Source: Nocardia cerradoensis NBRC 101014 (GTDB lineage: Bacteria > Actinomycetota > Actinomycetes > Mycobacteriales > Mycobacteriaceae). Taken from it: a DNA stretch of 64,000 nucleotides. Shown one piece after another: positions 48,311 to 57,300 of this stretch. The first letter of the stretch is position 1. Every line of letters starts with the position of its first letter. The stretch covers positions 26,042 to 90,041 of the forward strand of contig NZ_BAFW01000008.1 in NCBI RefSeq assembly GCF_000308535.1, written 5' to 3'. Below the pieces are notes generated by a model, which saw only the letters and a program-made list of their open reading frames with translations, was not told where the DNA came from and searched no databases. The translations under genes and the position numbers were made by a program.

Positions 48311-50524
48311 GTGACCATCGCCACCACTGACGAGCATAAAGCCGTCCAGGAGTCGATGCGCGGATGGGCCGCAGCGGTGCACCCGATTGCAACAATGCGC
48401 ACTGGCGCGCCCGGGTACTGGCGTGAATTCTGGCCGGGCCTGGTGGGCCTCGGCGTCTTCCGCGTCGCAGTCCCCGAGGAGGCCGGCGGCGCGGGCGGCT
48501 GCGTGAGCGATCTGGCCGTGCTGATCGAGCAGGCGGCGCATGATCTCGTGGGCGGACCGGTGACGGCTACCGCGCTGGCCGGCCTCGTTGCCGGCGACAC
48601 CCTCGACGAGGATACGCCCTGCGGTATCGCCTTGGGCCGGCCTGTTGTGCTGTCGCACAACGCAACCGACGCCCTGGAGGTGACCGGTACCTGGGAGACC
48701 GTGCTCGGCGCCGACGAGCGGACCGCGCTGTTGCTGCCGGTACGCTCCGGCGAGCGCGAACTGTGGTGCCTGCTGCCGGCGGGCACCCCGGGCGTGACGG
48801 TCGAGGCGCTCGAGCCCCTGGACCCCAGTACTCCGCTGGCTCGCGTGACGTGCGCGAACGTCGCGGTGCCCGGCGACCACGTCTTCGAACCGCCGTACGC
48901 GGTCGGCGATCTCGTGGCCGCGCTGATCGCGGCGGAGGCCGCGGGGATCGCGGGGTGGTGTCTGGAGACGGCGGTCGACTACGCCAAGGTCCGGGAGCAG
49001 TTCGGGCGCAAGATCGGCGAATTCCAGGCGATCAAGCACATCTGCGCCTGGATGCTGTGCCGCACCGAACAGACCCGGGCCGTGGCGGCAGACGCCGCGG
49101 CAGCGGCAGATCTCGCAACAGCCGCGGCAGCGGCAGATCTGGCAACAGCCGCGGCTGATGCGAGCGACTCCGGTCGGCGCGAATTGCGATTGGCCGCCGC
49201 CGTCGCGATGACGATCGCGCTGGACGCCGCCGTGGAGAACGCCAAGGACTGCATCCAGGTGCTGGGCGGTATCGGCTTCACCTGGGAGCACGACGCGCAC
49301 CTGTATCTGCGGCGCGCGACCGCGTTGCGGGCGTTGCTGGGCGGTTCGGCGCACTGGCGCGCCGAGGTCGCGAAGCTGACGCAGGCCGGGGTGCGCCGCA
49401 CGGTATCGGTCGACCTCGGCGACGCCGAGGGCGGAACCGCCTGGGAGGCCGCCGGATTGGATGCCGCCGAGGCGACCGTGCTGGCCGCCGACCTGACTCG
49501 GATCGCCGCACTGCCCGCCGCGGAGCAGCGTGCCGCATTGGCCGACGCCGGTTTGCTGGCCTGCCACTGGCCGGCCCCCTACGGCCGCGACGCCGGGCCG
49601 ATCCAGCGCAGCCTGATCGAGGACCAGATCCGCAAGGCCGGAATCGAACTACCCGACCTCGTCATCGCGAACTGGGCGATTCCCACCCTGCTGCAATGGG
49701 GTACGCCCGAGCAGATCGAGCGCTTCGCCCCGCCGACGCTCACCGGTGAGGTGATCTGGTGCCAGCTGTTCTCGGAGCCGGGCGCCGGGTCCGATCTGGC
49801 GGCGCTGCGCACCGTCGCCGAGCGCGTCGAGGGCGGCTGGAAGCTGCGGGGCCAGAAGGTGTGGACCTCGCTGGCCGACCGTGCCACGTGGGGAATCTGC
49901 CTGGCGCGCACCGATTCCGCCGCGCCGAAGCACAAGGGCATCAGCTACTTCCTGGTCGACATGAAGAGTCCGGGGCTCGAGATCCGGCCGCTGGTGGAGA
50001 TCACCGGCGAGGCCCGCTTCAACGAGGTCTTCCTCGACGACGTGTTCGTTCCCGACGACTGCCTGGTGGGTGAGCTGGGCAACGGCTGGCGGATCGCCCG
50101 CTCCACGCTGTCCGCGGAGCGAGTCGCCATGGGCGGCAAGGGAATCGGCGAGGAGCTGGAGGCCGTGATCGCGGCCGCTCCCACCGCGGGCCCGGGTGCC
50201 GAGGTGGTCGCCGATCGCCTCGGCGCGCTGATCGCGGAATCGGTGGCCGGCACGTTGCTGGAGGCGCGCGCGGCCAAGAAGTTGCTGTCCGGCGGTGACC
50301 CCGCGGCGGAGAGCAGCGTCCGCAAACTGGTCGGCGTCCGGCACCGGCAGGCGGTGGCCGAATTCGCGGCCGAGCTGGCCGGAACCGCCGGTGCGCTGGA
50401 CACCGGCGTGGTGAAGGAATTCCTGCTCACGCGCTGTCTGTCGATCGCCGGCGGCACCGAACAGATCCTGCTGACCGTCGCCGGTGAGCGGATTCTCGGG
50501 CTGCCACGCGAATCGAAGGGCTGA
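48311..50524 (+). CDS. fadE34: Steroid side-chain acyl-CoA dehydrogenase FadE34 (ChsE3 type)
   Basis: Double-length acyl-CoA dehydrogenase of 737 residues: two ACAD modules in one chain (about 1-360 and 375-737). The C-terminal module has FSEPGAGSDLAAL and the catalytic-type Glu603 (LSAERVAMGG). The family dehydrogenates the five-carbon side-chain CoA ester of cholesterol. The N-terminal module contains a 27-bp tandem repeat encoding Ala-rich sequence. GTG 48311; the ribosome site is poor (GGAG is one base away). It is first in the KstR-controlled run. Confidence 0.93.
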   Translation: MTIATTDEHKAVQESMRGWAAAVHPIATMRTGAPGYWREFWPGLVGLGVFRVAVPEEAGGAGGCVSDLAVLIEQAAHDLVGGPVTATALAGLVAGDTLDEDTPCGIALGRPVVLSHNATDALEVTGTWETVLGADERTALLLPVRSGERELWCLLPAGTPGVTVEALEPLDPSTPLARVTCANVAVPGDHVFEPPYAVGDLVAALIAAEAAGIAGWCLETAVDYAKVREQFGRKIGEFQAIKHICAWMLCRTEQTRAVAADAAAAADLATAAAAADLATAAADASDSGRRELRLAAAVAMTIALDAAVENAKDCIQVLGGIGFTWEHDAHLYLRRATALRALLGGSAHWRAEVAKLTQAGVRRTVSVDLGDAEGGTAWEAAGLDAAEATVLAADLTRIAALPAAEQRAALADAGLLACHWPAPYGRDAGPIQRSLIEDQIRKAGIELPDLVIANWAIPTLLQWGTPEQIERFAPPTLTGEVIWCQLFSEPGAGSDLAALRTVAERVEGGWKLRGQKVWTSLADRATWGICLARTDSAAPKHKGISYFLVDMKSPGLEIRPLVEITGEARFNEVFLDDVFVPDDCLVGELGNGWRIARSTLSAERVAMGGKGIGEELEAVIAAAPTAGPGAEVVADRLGALIAESVAGTLLEARAAKKLLSGGDPAAESSVRKLVGVRHRQAVAEFAAELAGTAGALDTGVVKEFLLTRCLSIAGGTEQILLTVAGERILGLPRESKG
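49094..49155 (+). repeat. 27-bp tandem repeat inside fadE34
   Basis: Units 49094-49120 and 49121-49147 differ at one base; a partial copy follows to 49155. They encode AAAAADLAT twice. Length is a multiple of three, so the frame is kept. Confidence 0.9.
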
Positions 50525-50548
50525 TATCGCAGGGCTGATATCGCAGGG
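50521..50548 (+). repeat. 14-bp direct repeat at the fadE34 stop codon
   Basis: CTGATATCGCAGGG occurs twice in tandem (50521-50534 and 50535-50548); the first copy contains the fadE34 TGA. Confidence 0.85.
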
Positions 50549-50591
50549 CCGGGCCGCCAGAGCAGCCCACATCCGACAGGGAGCAAAAGAA

Positions 50592-51671
50592 TTGGACTTC
50601 ACCAGAGACGAGAGTCAGGACGCGGTCGCCGAAGTCGTCGTGAGCCTGCTCGAACACGACAGCGCGCGTGATCTCGCGCTGTGGCCCGCGCTGGTCGACA
50701 GCGGGCTGCTGGCGCTGCCGCTGCCGGAAGAGCACGGCGGCGACGGGATGGGACTGCTGGAGGTCTCGACCCTGCTGACCGAACTCGCGACCGACGCGGT
50801 AGCGGTGCCGGCGCTGTCGACCCTCGGGTTCGGCGTGCTGCCGCTGGTCGGCCATGCCGGAGACGTCTTGGCGGCCAAGGTCTTTCCCGCCGTCGCCAAG
50901 GGTGCGATCCTGACCGCGGCACTGCACGAGCCGGGCGCCCCGTTCGTCGCCGACCCGCAGACGAAGGCGGTGGCCGACGGCGATTCGGTGCGGATCACCG
51001 GCCGCAAGGTCGCGGTGCCGTACGCGGAACAGGCCCAGTGGATTCTGGTGCCGACCGACCGCGGAATCGCGGTCGTCGACGGTGACGCGAACGGCATCAC
51101 CCGCACCGAGAGCCCGAGTTCCACCGGCGCGCCGGAATTCTCGGTGTCGTTCGAGGACACGGTGATTCCGGCGGCGCAACTGCTGGATATTCCGCTGGCG
51201 GACCTGCACCGCATCGCCCTGGCAACCCTCGGTGCGGTCGCCGACGGCCTGCTCAAAGGTGTGCTGGCGCTGACCTCGGAACATCTGCGGACCCGGCAGC
51301 AGTTCGGCCGCCCGCTGGCCGAATTCCAGGCCGTCGCACAGGAAATCGCCGACGTGTACGTGGTCTCGCGCACGCTGCAGGTGGCCGCGACATCCGCGAA
51401 CTGGTCGCTGGCGCAAACCTTCGGCGGCGAGAACTACAGTGGTGACAAGCACCTGCAAAGAGTCGATGACGACCTCGATGTGCTGGCGTTCTGTGTGGCC
51501 TCCGAGCTGCCGGCGGCCATGCAGCGGTGCCATCACCTGCACGGCGGCATCGGCGTCGATGTGACTCACCCGCTGCACCGCTACTACTCACAAGCCAAGG
51601 ACATCGCCCGCTGGCTCGGCGGTGCGTCGTTCCGGCTGGACCGGTTGGGAGCCAGATGTACATCGATCTGA
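50592..51671 (+). CDS. chsE1: Acyl-CoA dehydrogenase ChsE1 (FadE28-like), non-catalytic partner
   Basis: Dehydrogenase-fold protein of 359 residues that in mycobacteria forms an alpha2-beta2 enzyme with ChsE2 acting on the three-carbon (propanoyl) steroid side chain. FGRPLAEFQAVAQEIADVY and HHLHGGIGVDVTHPLHRYY are conserved. At the position of the catalytic Glu in ChsE2 it has LHRIALATLG, without Glu, which fits the structural-subunit role. TTG 50592 is preceded by GGGAGCAAAAGAA; there is no nearer ATG. It overlaps chsE2 by 16 bp. Confidence 0.88.
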   Translation: MDFTRDESQDAVAEVVVSLLEHDSARDLALWPALVDSGLLALPLPEEHGGDGMGLLEVSTLLTELATDAVAVPALSTLGFGVLPLVGHAGDVLAAKVFPAVAKGAILTAALHEPGAPFVADPQTKAVADGDSVRITGRKVAVPYAEQAQWILVPTDRGIAVVDGDANGITRTESPSSTGAPEFSVSFEDTVIPAAQLLDIPLADLHRIALATLGAVADGLLKGVLALTSEHLRTRQQFGRPLAEFQAVAQEIADVYVVSRTLQVAATSANWSLAQTFGGENYSGDKHLQRVDDDLDVLAFCVASELPAAMQRCHHLHGGIGVDVTHPLHRYYSQAKDIARWLGGASFRLDRLGARCTSI

Positions 51672-52825
51672 CCGCTGAACAGCACAAGCTGCGCGACGAA
51701 TTACGCGCCTACTTCGCCGATCTCGTCACTCCCGAGGAGGAGGCCGAGATGGCGGTGAACCGCCACGGCGACGCCTACCGCGCGGTGGTCAAGCGGATGG
51801 GCCGCGACGGCCGGCTGGGCGTCGGCTGGCCGAAGGAGTACGGCGGCCAGGGCTTCGGCCCGCTGGAACAGCAGATCTTCTACAACGAGGCGGTCCGCGC
51901 CGATGTGCCGGTGCCGCTGGTGACGCTGCTGACCGTCGGCCCGGCATTGCAGTCGTTCGGTACCGAGGAGCAGAAGCGCAAGTTCCTGCCCGGAATCCTC
52001 ACCGGCGACATCCATTTCGCCATCGGCTATTCCGAGCCGGACGCCGGCACCGATCTGGCCGCACTGCGGACCTCGGCGGTGCGGGACGCGAACGGCGACT
52101 GGATCGTCAACGGGCAGAAGGTGTTCACCACCGGCGCGCACGAGGCCGATTTCGTCTGGCTGGCGGTGCGCACCGGTTCGGTCGAGTCCCGCCACAAGGG
52201 CATCTCGATCCTGATCGTTGACACCACCGATCCGGGTTATTCGTGGACGCCGATCATCACCGCCGACGGCGCGCACCACACCAACGCCACCTACTTCGAC
52301 AATGTCCGCGTGCCGGCGGAAATGCTGGTCGGGGAGGAGAACGGCGGCTGGAAGCTGATCACCACCCAGCTCAATCACGAACGGGTCAGCCTGGGCCCGT
52401 CCGGCAAGATCGAACAGCTCTACGAGCGGGTGCGCGACTGGTCGCGGCGGCACGGCGTGCTGGAAGAGACCGAAGTGCGGCGCGCACTGGGCCGCCTGCA
52501 TGCCATGGTGCGGGTCAACGAACTGCTGAACTGGCAGGTCGCCTCGAATATGGAACGTCCCGATGCCGATCAGCGGGATGTGATCGCCGATGCCTCGGCG
52601 ACCAAGGTGTACTCCACGGAGGCGCTGCAGGAGGCGGGCCGGCTCGCGGAGGAGATCGTGGGGCGCTTCGGCGATCCGGCCGATCCGGACACCGCGGACC
52701 TGCTGACCTGGCTGGACAAGCGCACCAAGCAGAACTTGGTCGTGACCTTCGGTGGCGGCGTCAACGAGGTCATGCGCGAACTGATCGCGCAGATGGGCCT
52801 GCGCCTGCCCCGCGTACCGAGATAG
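51656..52825 (+). CDS. chsE2: Acyl-CoA dehydrogenase ChsE2 (FadE29-like), catalytic partner
   Basis: Catalytic subunit of the steroid three-carbon side-chain dehydrogenase; 389 residues, the length of FadE29. FAD/CoA features: GYSEPDAGTDLAALRT (124-139), KVFTTGAHEADF, and Glu242 in LNHERVSLGP at the position of the catalytic base. C-terminal FGGGVNEVMRELIAQMGL is conserved. The start lies inside the end of chsE1, giving tight coupling and equal amounts of the two subunits. Confidence 0.93.
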   Translation: MYIDLTAEQHKLRDELRAYFADLVTPEEEAEMAVNRHGDAYRAVVKRMGRDGRLGVGWPKEYGGQGFGPLEQQIFYNEAVRADVPVPLVTLLTVGPALQSFGTEEQKRKFLPGILTGDIHFAIGYSEPDAGTDLAALRTSAVRDANGDWIVNGQKVFTTGAHEADFVWLAVRTGSVESRHKGISILIVDTTDPGYSWTPIITADGAHHTNATYFDNVRVPAEMLVGEENGGWKLITTQLNHERVSLGPSGKIEQLYERVRDWSRRHGVLEETEVRRALGRLHAMVRVNELLNWQVASNMERPDADQRDVIADASATKVYSTEALQEAGRLAEEIVGRFGDPADPDTADLLTWLDKRTKQNLVVTFGGGVNEVMRELIAQMGLRLPRVPR

Positions 52826-52835
52826 GAGTTTTCGC

Positions 52836-53795
52836 GTGTCGGAAACCATGACGGCGGAAGAGATCCGCGCCGCCGGCGAGAAGATCCAGCAGCTGGGCGA
52901 ATCCGCTCCGCGCCTCGGCCGTGATCCGGTGAACCAGCCGATGATCAACAACTGGGTCGAGGCGCTGGGCGACGCCAACCCGATCTACGTCGACGACGAG
53001 GCCGCCCGCGCCGCCGGACATCCCGGCATCGTCGCACCGCCGGCCATGGCCCAGGTGTGGACCATGCCCGGCCTGCACGGATCCCGGCCCGCCGACGATC
53101 CGATGAACGCGGTCAACGATCTGCTCGACGCCGCCGGTTACACCTCGGTGGTGGCGACCAATTGTGAGCAGACCTACCACCGCTACCTACGCCTCGGCGA
53201 GCGTCCGGTGGCACGGACCAGACTGCGAGAACTGGTGGGGCCCAAGCGCACCGGCCTCGGTGAGGGTTGGTTCGCCACCTACCTGCTGACCTGGTACGTC
53301 GACGACGAACCGGTCACCGAAATGCTGTTCCGGATGTTGAAATTCGCGCCCGGTACGGCGAAACCCGCCGCAGCCCCCGGCGAGGTGTCGGCGGAGGATC
53401 TGGCGAAGCGGGTCCGGCCCACCGTGTCGAAGGACACCGAATTCTTCTGGGACGGAACGAAGCTCGGCGAGCTGCGGATCCAACGCCGGCCCGACGGGAC
53501 GCTGCAGCATCCGCCGGTTCCGGCGCTGTGGAAGGACCACACCGAACAGTCCGACTACGTGGTGGCCTCCGGCCGCGGCACCGTCTTCAGTTTCGTGGTG
53601 CACCACGCGCCGAAGGTGCCCGGCCGGCAGGTGCCCTACGTCGTCGCCCTGGTCGAACTCGAGGAGGGCGTGCGCATGCTCGGCGAGCTGCGCGGCATCG
53701 ACCCCGCCGAGGTCGAGGTGGGGCTGCCCGTCGAAGTGGGCTTCCAGCAGCTCGACGACGACAACACCGTGCCCTACTGGAAGGCCGTGCGATGA
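52836..53795 (+). CDS. chsH2: Steroid enoyl-CoA hydratase subunit ChsH2 (MaoC plus DUF35)
   Basis: Product of 319 residues. The N-terminal hot-dog MaoC domain (1-170) pairs with ChsH1 to hydrate the steroid enoyl-CoA; it lacks the Asp/His catalytic pair. The C-terminal DUF35 domain (about 185-319: FFWDGTKLGELRIQRRPDG) has an OB-fold and, in the studied systems, binds Ltp2 to form the retro-aldolase. Its usual zinc-ribbon cysteines are absent here, as seems normal for this subgroup. GTG 52836. Overlaps chsH1 (ATGA). Confidence 0.92.
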   Translation: MSETMTAEEIRAAGEKIQQLGESAPRLGRDPVNQPMINNWVEALGDANPIYVDDEAARAAGHPGIVAPPAMAQVWTMPGLHGSRPADDPMNAVNDLLDAAGYTSVVATNCEQTYHRYLRLGERPVARTRLRELVGPKRTGLGEGWFATYLLTWYVDDEPVTEMLFRMLKFAPGTAKPAAAPGEVSAEDLAKRVRPTVSKDTEFFWDGTKLGELRIQRRPDGTLQHPPVPALWKDHTEQSDYVVASGRGTVFSFVVHHAPKVPGRQVPYVVALVELEEGVRMLGELRGIDPAEVEVGLPVEVGFQQLDDDNTVPYWKAVR

Positions 53796-54211
53796 CCTCC
53801 ACGATTCAGCCCGCGGCCGTGCAGGCCGGAACCACCCTGCCCGAGTTGGTGATTCACGCCGACCCGACGTTCGTGGTCTCCACCGCACTGGCCACCCGCG
53901 ACTTCCAGGACGTGCACCACGACCGCGACAAGGCCGTCGAGCGCGGGTCCAAGGACATCTTCGTCAACATCCTCACCGACACCGGCCTGGTGCAGCGATT
54001 CGTCACCGATTGGGCGGGGCCGGGGGCGATCGTGAAATCCGTCGCCCTGCGCCTGGGTGTGCCGCTGTACGCGGGCGACACCCTGACGCTCAGCGGAACC
54101 GTGGCGGCCGTGGACGGCGCGGACATCACCATCGATGTGGTCGGCAAGGACAGCCTCGGCGACCACATCACGGCGAAAGCCGTTATCTCCCTGCAGGAGG
54201 CACGCCAGTGA
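53792..54211 (+). CDS. chsH1: Steroid enoyl-CoA hydratase subunit ChsH1
   Basis: MaoC-type hot-dog protein of 139 residues carrying the hydratase active site: Asp37 and His42 (TRDFQDVHHD), five residues apart as in the family. With ChsH2 it adds water to the three-carbon side-chain enoyl-CoA. Its stop overlaps the ltp2 GTG (GTGA). Confidence 0.93.
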   Translation: MTSTIQPAAVQAGTTLPELVIHADPTFVVSTALATRDFQDVHHDRDKAVERGSKDIFVNILTDTGLVQRFVTDWAGPGAIVKSVALRLGVPLYAGDTLTLSGTVAAVDGADITIDVVGKDSLGDHITAKAVISLQEARQ

Positions 54212-55383
54212 CGGGTCTGAGCCGCCGCGCCGCCATCGTCGGCATCGGCGCCACCGATTTCTCGAAGGACTCCGGCCGCAGCGAACTGCGCCTCGCCGCC
54301 GAGGCCGTCACCGCCGCCCTCGCGGACGCCGGGCTGACGCCCGCCGATGTGGACGGCCTGACGACCTTCACCATGGATACCAACACCCAGGCCGCGGTCG
54401 CGCGGGCCACCGGTATCCCGAGCCTGAAGTTCTTCAGCAACATCCCGTTCGGTGGCGGCGCGGCGGCCGCGACCGTGCAGCAGGCCGCCATGGCGGTCGC
54501 CACCGGAGTCGCGGATGTCGTGGTGGCCTACCGCGCGTTCAACGAGCGGTCCGGAAATCGCTTCGGGCAGTTCGCGACTCATCTGGCGACCGGCAATCCC
54601 AGCTCGTCGGGTGTGGACAACGCGTTCTCCTATACGCACGGCCTGGGCACTCCGGCCGCGCAGGTCGCCATGGTGGCCCGGCGCTACATGCACGTGTACG
54701 GCGCGACCAGTGCGGATTTCGGCCGGGTGGCGGTCGCCGACCGCAAGCACGCCGCGGTGAATCCGGCGGCCCACTTCTACGGCAAGCCGATCACGCTCGA
54801 CGACCACCAGGCCTCGCGCTGGATCGCGGAACCGTTGCATCTGCTGGACTGCTGCCAGGAGACCGACGGTGGTGTGGCCATCGTGGTCACCAGCGCCGAG
54901 CGCGCCCGGGACCTGCCGAACAAGCCCGCGCTGATCGCCGGTGCGGCCCAGGGTTCCGGTGCGGACCAGTACGTGATGACCAGCTACTACCGCGACGCCC
55001 TGACCGGTCTGCCGGAAATGGGCCTGGTGGGCGACCAGCTGTGGGCCCAGAGCGAGTTGCGGCCCGACGATATGCAGGCGGCCGTTCTCTACGACCACTT
55101 CACCCCGTTCGTGCTGATGCAGCTCGAGGAGCTGGGCTTCTGCGGTCGCGGCGAGGGTAAGGATTTCGTCGCAGACGGGGCGATCGAAATCGGCGGCCGG
55201 CTGCCGCTCAACACCCACGGCGGCCAGCTGGGCGAGGCCTACATCCACGGCATGAACGGCATCGCCGAGGGGGTGCGCCAGATCCGCGGCAGTTCGGTGA
55301 ATCAGGTCGAGGGCCTGGAGAACATCGTCGTCACCGCCGGCACCGGCGTGCCGACCTCCGGGCTGGTGCTGACCGCGGCCTGA
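54208..55383 (+). CDS. ltp2: Steroid side-chain retro-aldolase Ltp2
   Basis: Thiolase-like lipid-transfer-protein family enzyme of 391 residues. With the DUF35 domain of ChsH2 it cleaves the hydrated side chain, giving propionyl-CoA and the C17-ketone androstenedione. The sequence starts SRRAAIVGIGATDFSKDSGRS and shows the conserved LNTHGGQLGEAYIHGMNGI near the end. The thiolase nucleophilic Cys is not at its usual place, in line with aldolase chemistry. Last gene of the KstR-controlled run. Confidence 0.93.
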   Translation: MTGLSRRAAIVGIGATDFSKDSGRSELRLAAEAVTAALADAGLTPADVDGLTTFTMDTNTQAAVARATGIPSLKFFSNIPFGGGAAAATVQQAAMAVATGVADVVVAYRAFNERSGNRFGQFATHLATGNPSSSGVDNAFSYTHGLGTPAAQVAMVARRYMHVYGATSADFGRVAVADRKHAAVNPAAHFYGKPITLDDHQASRWIAEPLHLLDCCQETDGGVAIVVTSAERARDLPNKPALIAGAAQGSGADQYVMTSYYRDALTGLPEMGLVGDQLWAQSELRPDDMQAAVLYDHFTPFVLMQLEELGFCGRGEGKDFVADGAIEIGGRLPLNTHGGQLGEAYIHGMNGIAEGVRQIRGSSVNQVEGLENIVVTAGTGVPTSGLVLTAA

Positions 55384-55426
55384 CGTCCCGGCCGAGGCCG
55401 CGCGTCTGCTCGGAGCGTGAACTTTT

Positions 55427-55482
55427 CGTGCAAACCTCCGCGAAATCGACGGAAAACCGCCGAAAGCGCCGAGGTTTGCACG
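55427..55482. terminator. Bidirectional terminator between ltp2 and the tetR gene
   Basis: Perfect 12-bp arms CGTGCAAACCTC (55427-55438) and complement (55471-55482), with a 32-nt loop, between convergent genes. Confidence 0.55.
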
Positions 55483-55506
55483 ATTAGTTCAGGGCATATG
55501 CGTCGC

Positions 55507-56160
55507 TTATGCAATCGCAGCGTGCAGTACTGCACGTAACGGCCGGGCCAACTGCGCGGCACTCTCCGGATTCCCCGCAGCCGATTCCCTTCGCGCACCG
55601 GCGAATCGGTCGAATACCAAGCCCTCGATGACGGCGATGTAATCGGCTGCGGCCGTATCGGGATCGGCGGCGCCCAGCGAGCGGAAGAGTTCGCGGGCGT
55701 GCCGATGGGAGAACAGGCTCGCGACCAGACGCGAGTGGAGCTCGTCGTCGCCGAGTAGGTCGGTGATCAGCATGTGGCGGGCGATCAGATGGTTACGGCG
55801 TTGCGCCAGTAGATCGTCCAGCCATGCGGCCACCGCGGTCGCGATATCGTCCGGATCGGTGGCGGGTAGACCGGCGGAGCGGAAATCGGTGCGCGATCGC
55901 TCGGTGATCGCGTCCACGATGGCCTCGATGAGTGCGCGCTTGGTGCGGAAGTAGTACGAGGTCGAACCGGGCGGTAGGCCGGCCGCGGTATCGAGGGCCC
56001 GATGGGTCAGCGCCCGCAGACCCTCGCGAGCGATCAGGTCGATCGCCGTGCCGACGATGAGTCCGCGCCGGTCCGCCGCGCGCGCATCATCCGCCGGGTG
56101 ACGCACATTCGTCCCCAGGTGCGTGGCACTGGGTTGTTCGGCCGGACGTGGTGTGGACAT
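55507..56160 (-). CDS. TetR-family regulator
   Basis: Product of 217 residues. The helix-turn-helix is at about 30-76 (VGTAIDLIAREGLRALTHRALDTAAGLPPGSTSYYF), and the rest is a helical ligand domain. ATG 56160 is preferred because AGAAGG sits 6 nt upstream; GTG 56166 is the alternative. Two identical-type 16-bp palindromes lie 33-67 bp upstream, between it and the divergent AFG1-like gene, so it probably represses both. Ligand unknown; the KstR locus beside it may be coincidence. Confidence 0.9.
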   Translation of the reverse strand: MSTPRPAEQPSATHLGTNVRHPADDARAADRRGLIVGTAIDLIAREGLRALTHRALDTAAGLPPGSTSYYFRTKRALIEAIVDAITERSRTDFRSAGLPATDPDDIATAVAAWLDDLLAQRRNHLIARHMLITDLLGDDELHSRLVASLFSHRHARELFRSLGAADPDTAAADYIAVIEGLVFDRFAGARRESAAGNPESAAQLARPLRAVLHAAIA

Positions 56161-56192
56161 CGTCACCTTCTCTCGTCTCGCGCCCGATCATC

Positions 56193-56227
56193 CTCTACAA
56201 GTGTAGAGGTGCTCTACAGGTGTAGAG
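56193..56227. promoter_or_regulatory. Twin palindromic operators between tetR and the AFG1-like gene
   Basis: CTCTACAAGTGTAGAG (56193-56208) and CTCTACAGGTGTAGAG (56212-56227) are 7-2-7 inverted repeats, 19 bp centre to centre. They probably bind two dimers of the adjacent TetR protein. Confidence 0.8.
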
Positions 56228-56247
56228 CCCTCAGGAGGGTGGAGACC

Positions 56248-57300
56248 GTGGACGGACTGGTTCTCGATGGCGATCAGCGCGCTGCCGCGGCGGCCCTGGC
56301 TACGGTGGCCGAGCGATTGAGCGGGCGCCGGTGGGCTTTTCCGCGCGGCTTCGGTTCGCATGCCCTGCCGGCGCGCTCGCGGCCCGCTGCGCGCGGGGTC
56401 TACCTGCACGGTCGTCCCGGCCGCGGCAAGACGATGCTCATGGACGAGTTCTTCGAGCGAGTGGATTCGACACGTAAGTGCCGCTTCCACTTTCATCAGT
56501 TCTTCGCCCGGCTCCATCTCGCGATCGCCGAAGCCGGCGGTCTGCCGGCCGCGCTGGACGCACTGCTCGGCGACACCGAACTGATCTGTTTCGACGAATT
56601 CCACGTCCACGACGTCGGTGACGCCATGCTGCTGACCCGCCTGCTCCAGGCACTGTTCGCGCGCGGCATCGTACTGGTGGCGACCTCGAACTATCCGCCC
56701 GAGCAACTCCTGCCCAATCCGCTGACGCATGCGAAATTCGAACCCGCCATCGCGCTGCTGCGTACCCATCTGGCCGTGGTCGCGGTCGACGGGCCGCAGG
56801 ATTACCGCGCTCGCGAGTGCCGGGGCCGGATCTGTGATCGGACCGGATTCGCGAGCGGGCGTTACGTGCGCGGGCACCGTCGCGGTGCCGACCGGCCGGC
56901 CGCGGTGCCGATTGCCCATCTGCTGCTGCGGGCGAGGGCCGCGGAGGCGGACCTGCTGGTCGTCGACTTCGGCGAAATCTGCGGGAAGCCCCTGTCGGCC
57001 ATCGACTTTCTGACCCTCACCCACACCTACTGGCGCTGGGTCGTGTGTGCGGTGCCGCCGCTGCGGCGGGTTCCGGTCGACGCGGTGACGCGCTTCGTCA
57101 ACCTCGTCGACGTGCTCTACGACGCCGATCTGCCCCTCACCCTCTACACCGAGGTTTCGCTGCCGGAGTTGGTCCGCGACGTCGCCGCCGCCCCGGATCT
57201 CGCGCGTACCGCGAGCCGGCTGGTCCGGTTGCCCGGTGCTCGCCCAGCGAGCGTCGCCGAGCCGGACGGGCCGGCGGGAAGTATGGCCGACCTCTCGTGA
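56248..57300 (+). CDS. AFG1/ZapE-like ATPase
   Basis: P-loop ATPase of 350 residues related to ZapE/AFG1: Walker A GRPGRGKTMLMDEFF (about 55-69), FHFHQFFARLH, Walker B LICFDEFHVHDVGDAMLL, sensor VATSNYPPEQLLPN, and C-terminal TRFVNLVDVLYDADLPL. Bacterial relatives act in cell division or respiratory-complex turnover. AGGAGGGTGGAGACC precedes GTG 56248. The N-terminus is short against the E. coli protein. Control by a dedicated TetR regulator and twin operators is unusual for this family. Confidence 0.88.
   Translation: MDGLVLDGDQRAAAAALATVAERLSGRRWAFPRGFGSHALPARSRPAARGVYLHGRPGRGKTMLMDEFFERVDSTRKCRFHFHQFFARLHLAIAEAGGLPAALDALLGDTELICFDEFHVHDVGDAMLLTRLLQALFARGIVLVATSNYPPEQLLPNPLTHAKFEPAIALLRTHLAVVAVDGPQDYRARECRGRICDRTGFASGRYVRGHRRGADRPAAVPIAHLLLRARAAEADLLVVDFGEICGKPLSAIDFLTLTHTYWRWVVCAVPPLRRVPVDAVTRFVNLVDVLYDADLPLTLYTEVSLPELVRDVAAAPDLARTASRLVRLPGARPASVAEPDGPAGSMADLS

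Noticed and set aside
53400..53795. ChsH2 DUF35 domain as a degraded domain because zinc-ribbon cysteines are missing
   Set aside because: The OB-fold part is intact and absence of the cysteines appears usual for the steroid-specific subgroup, so this is not evidence of decay.
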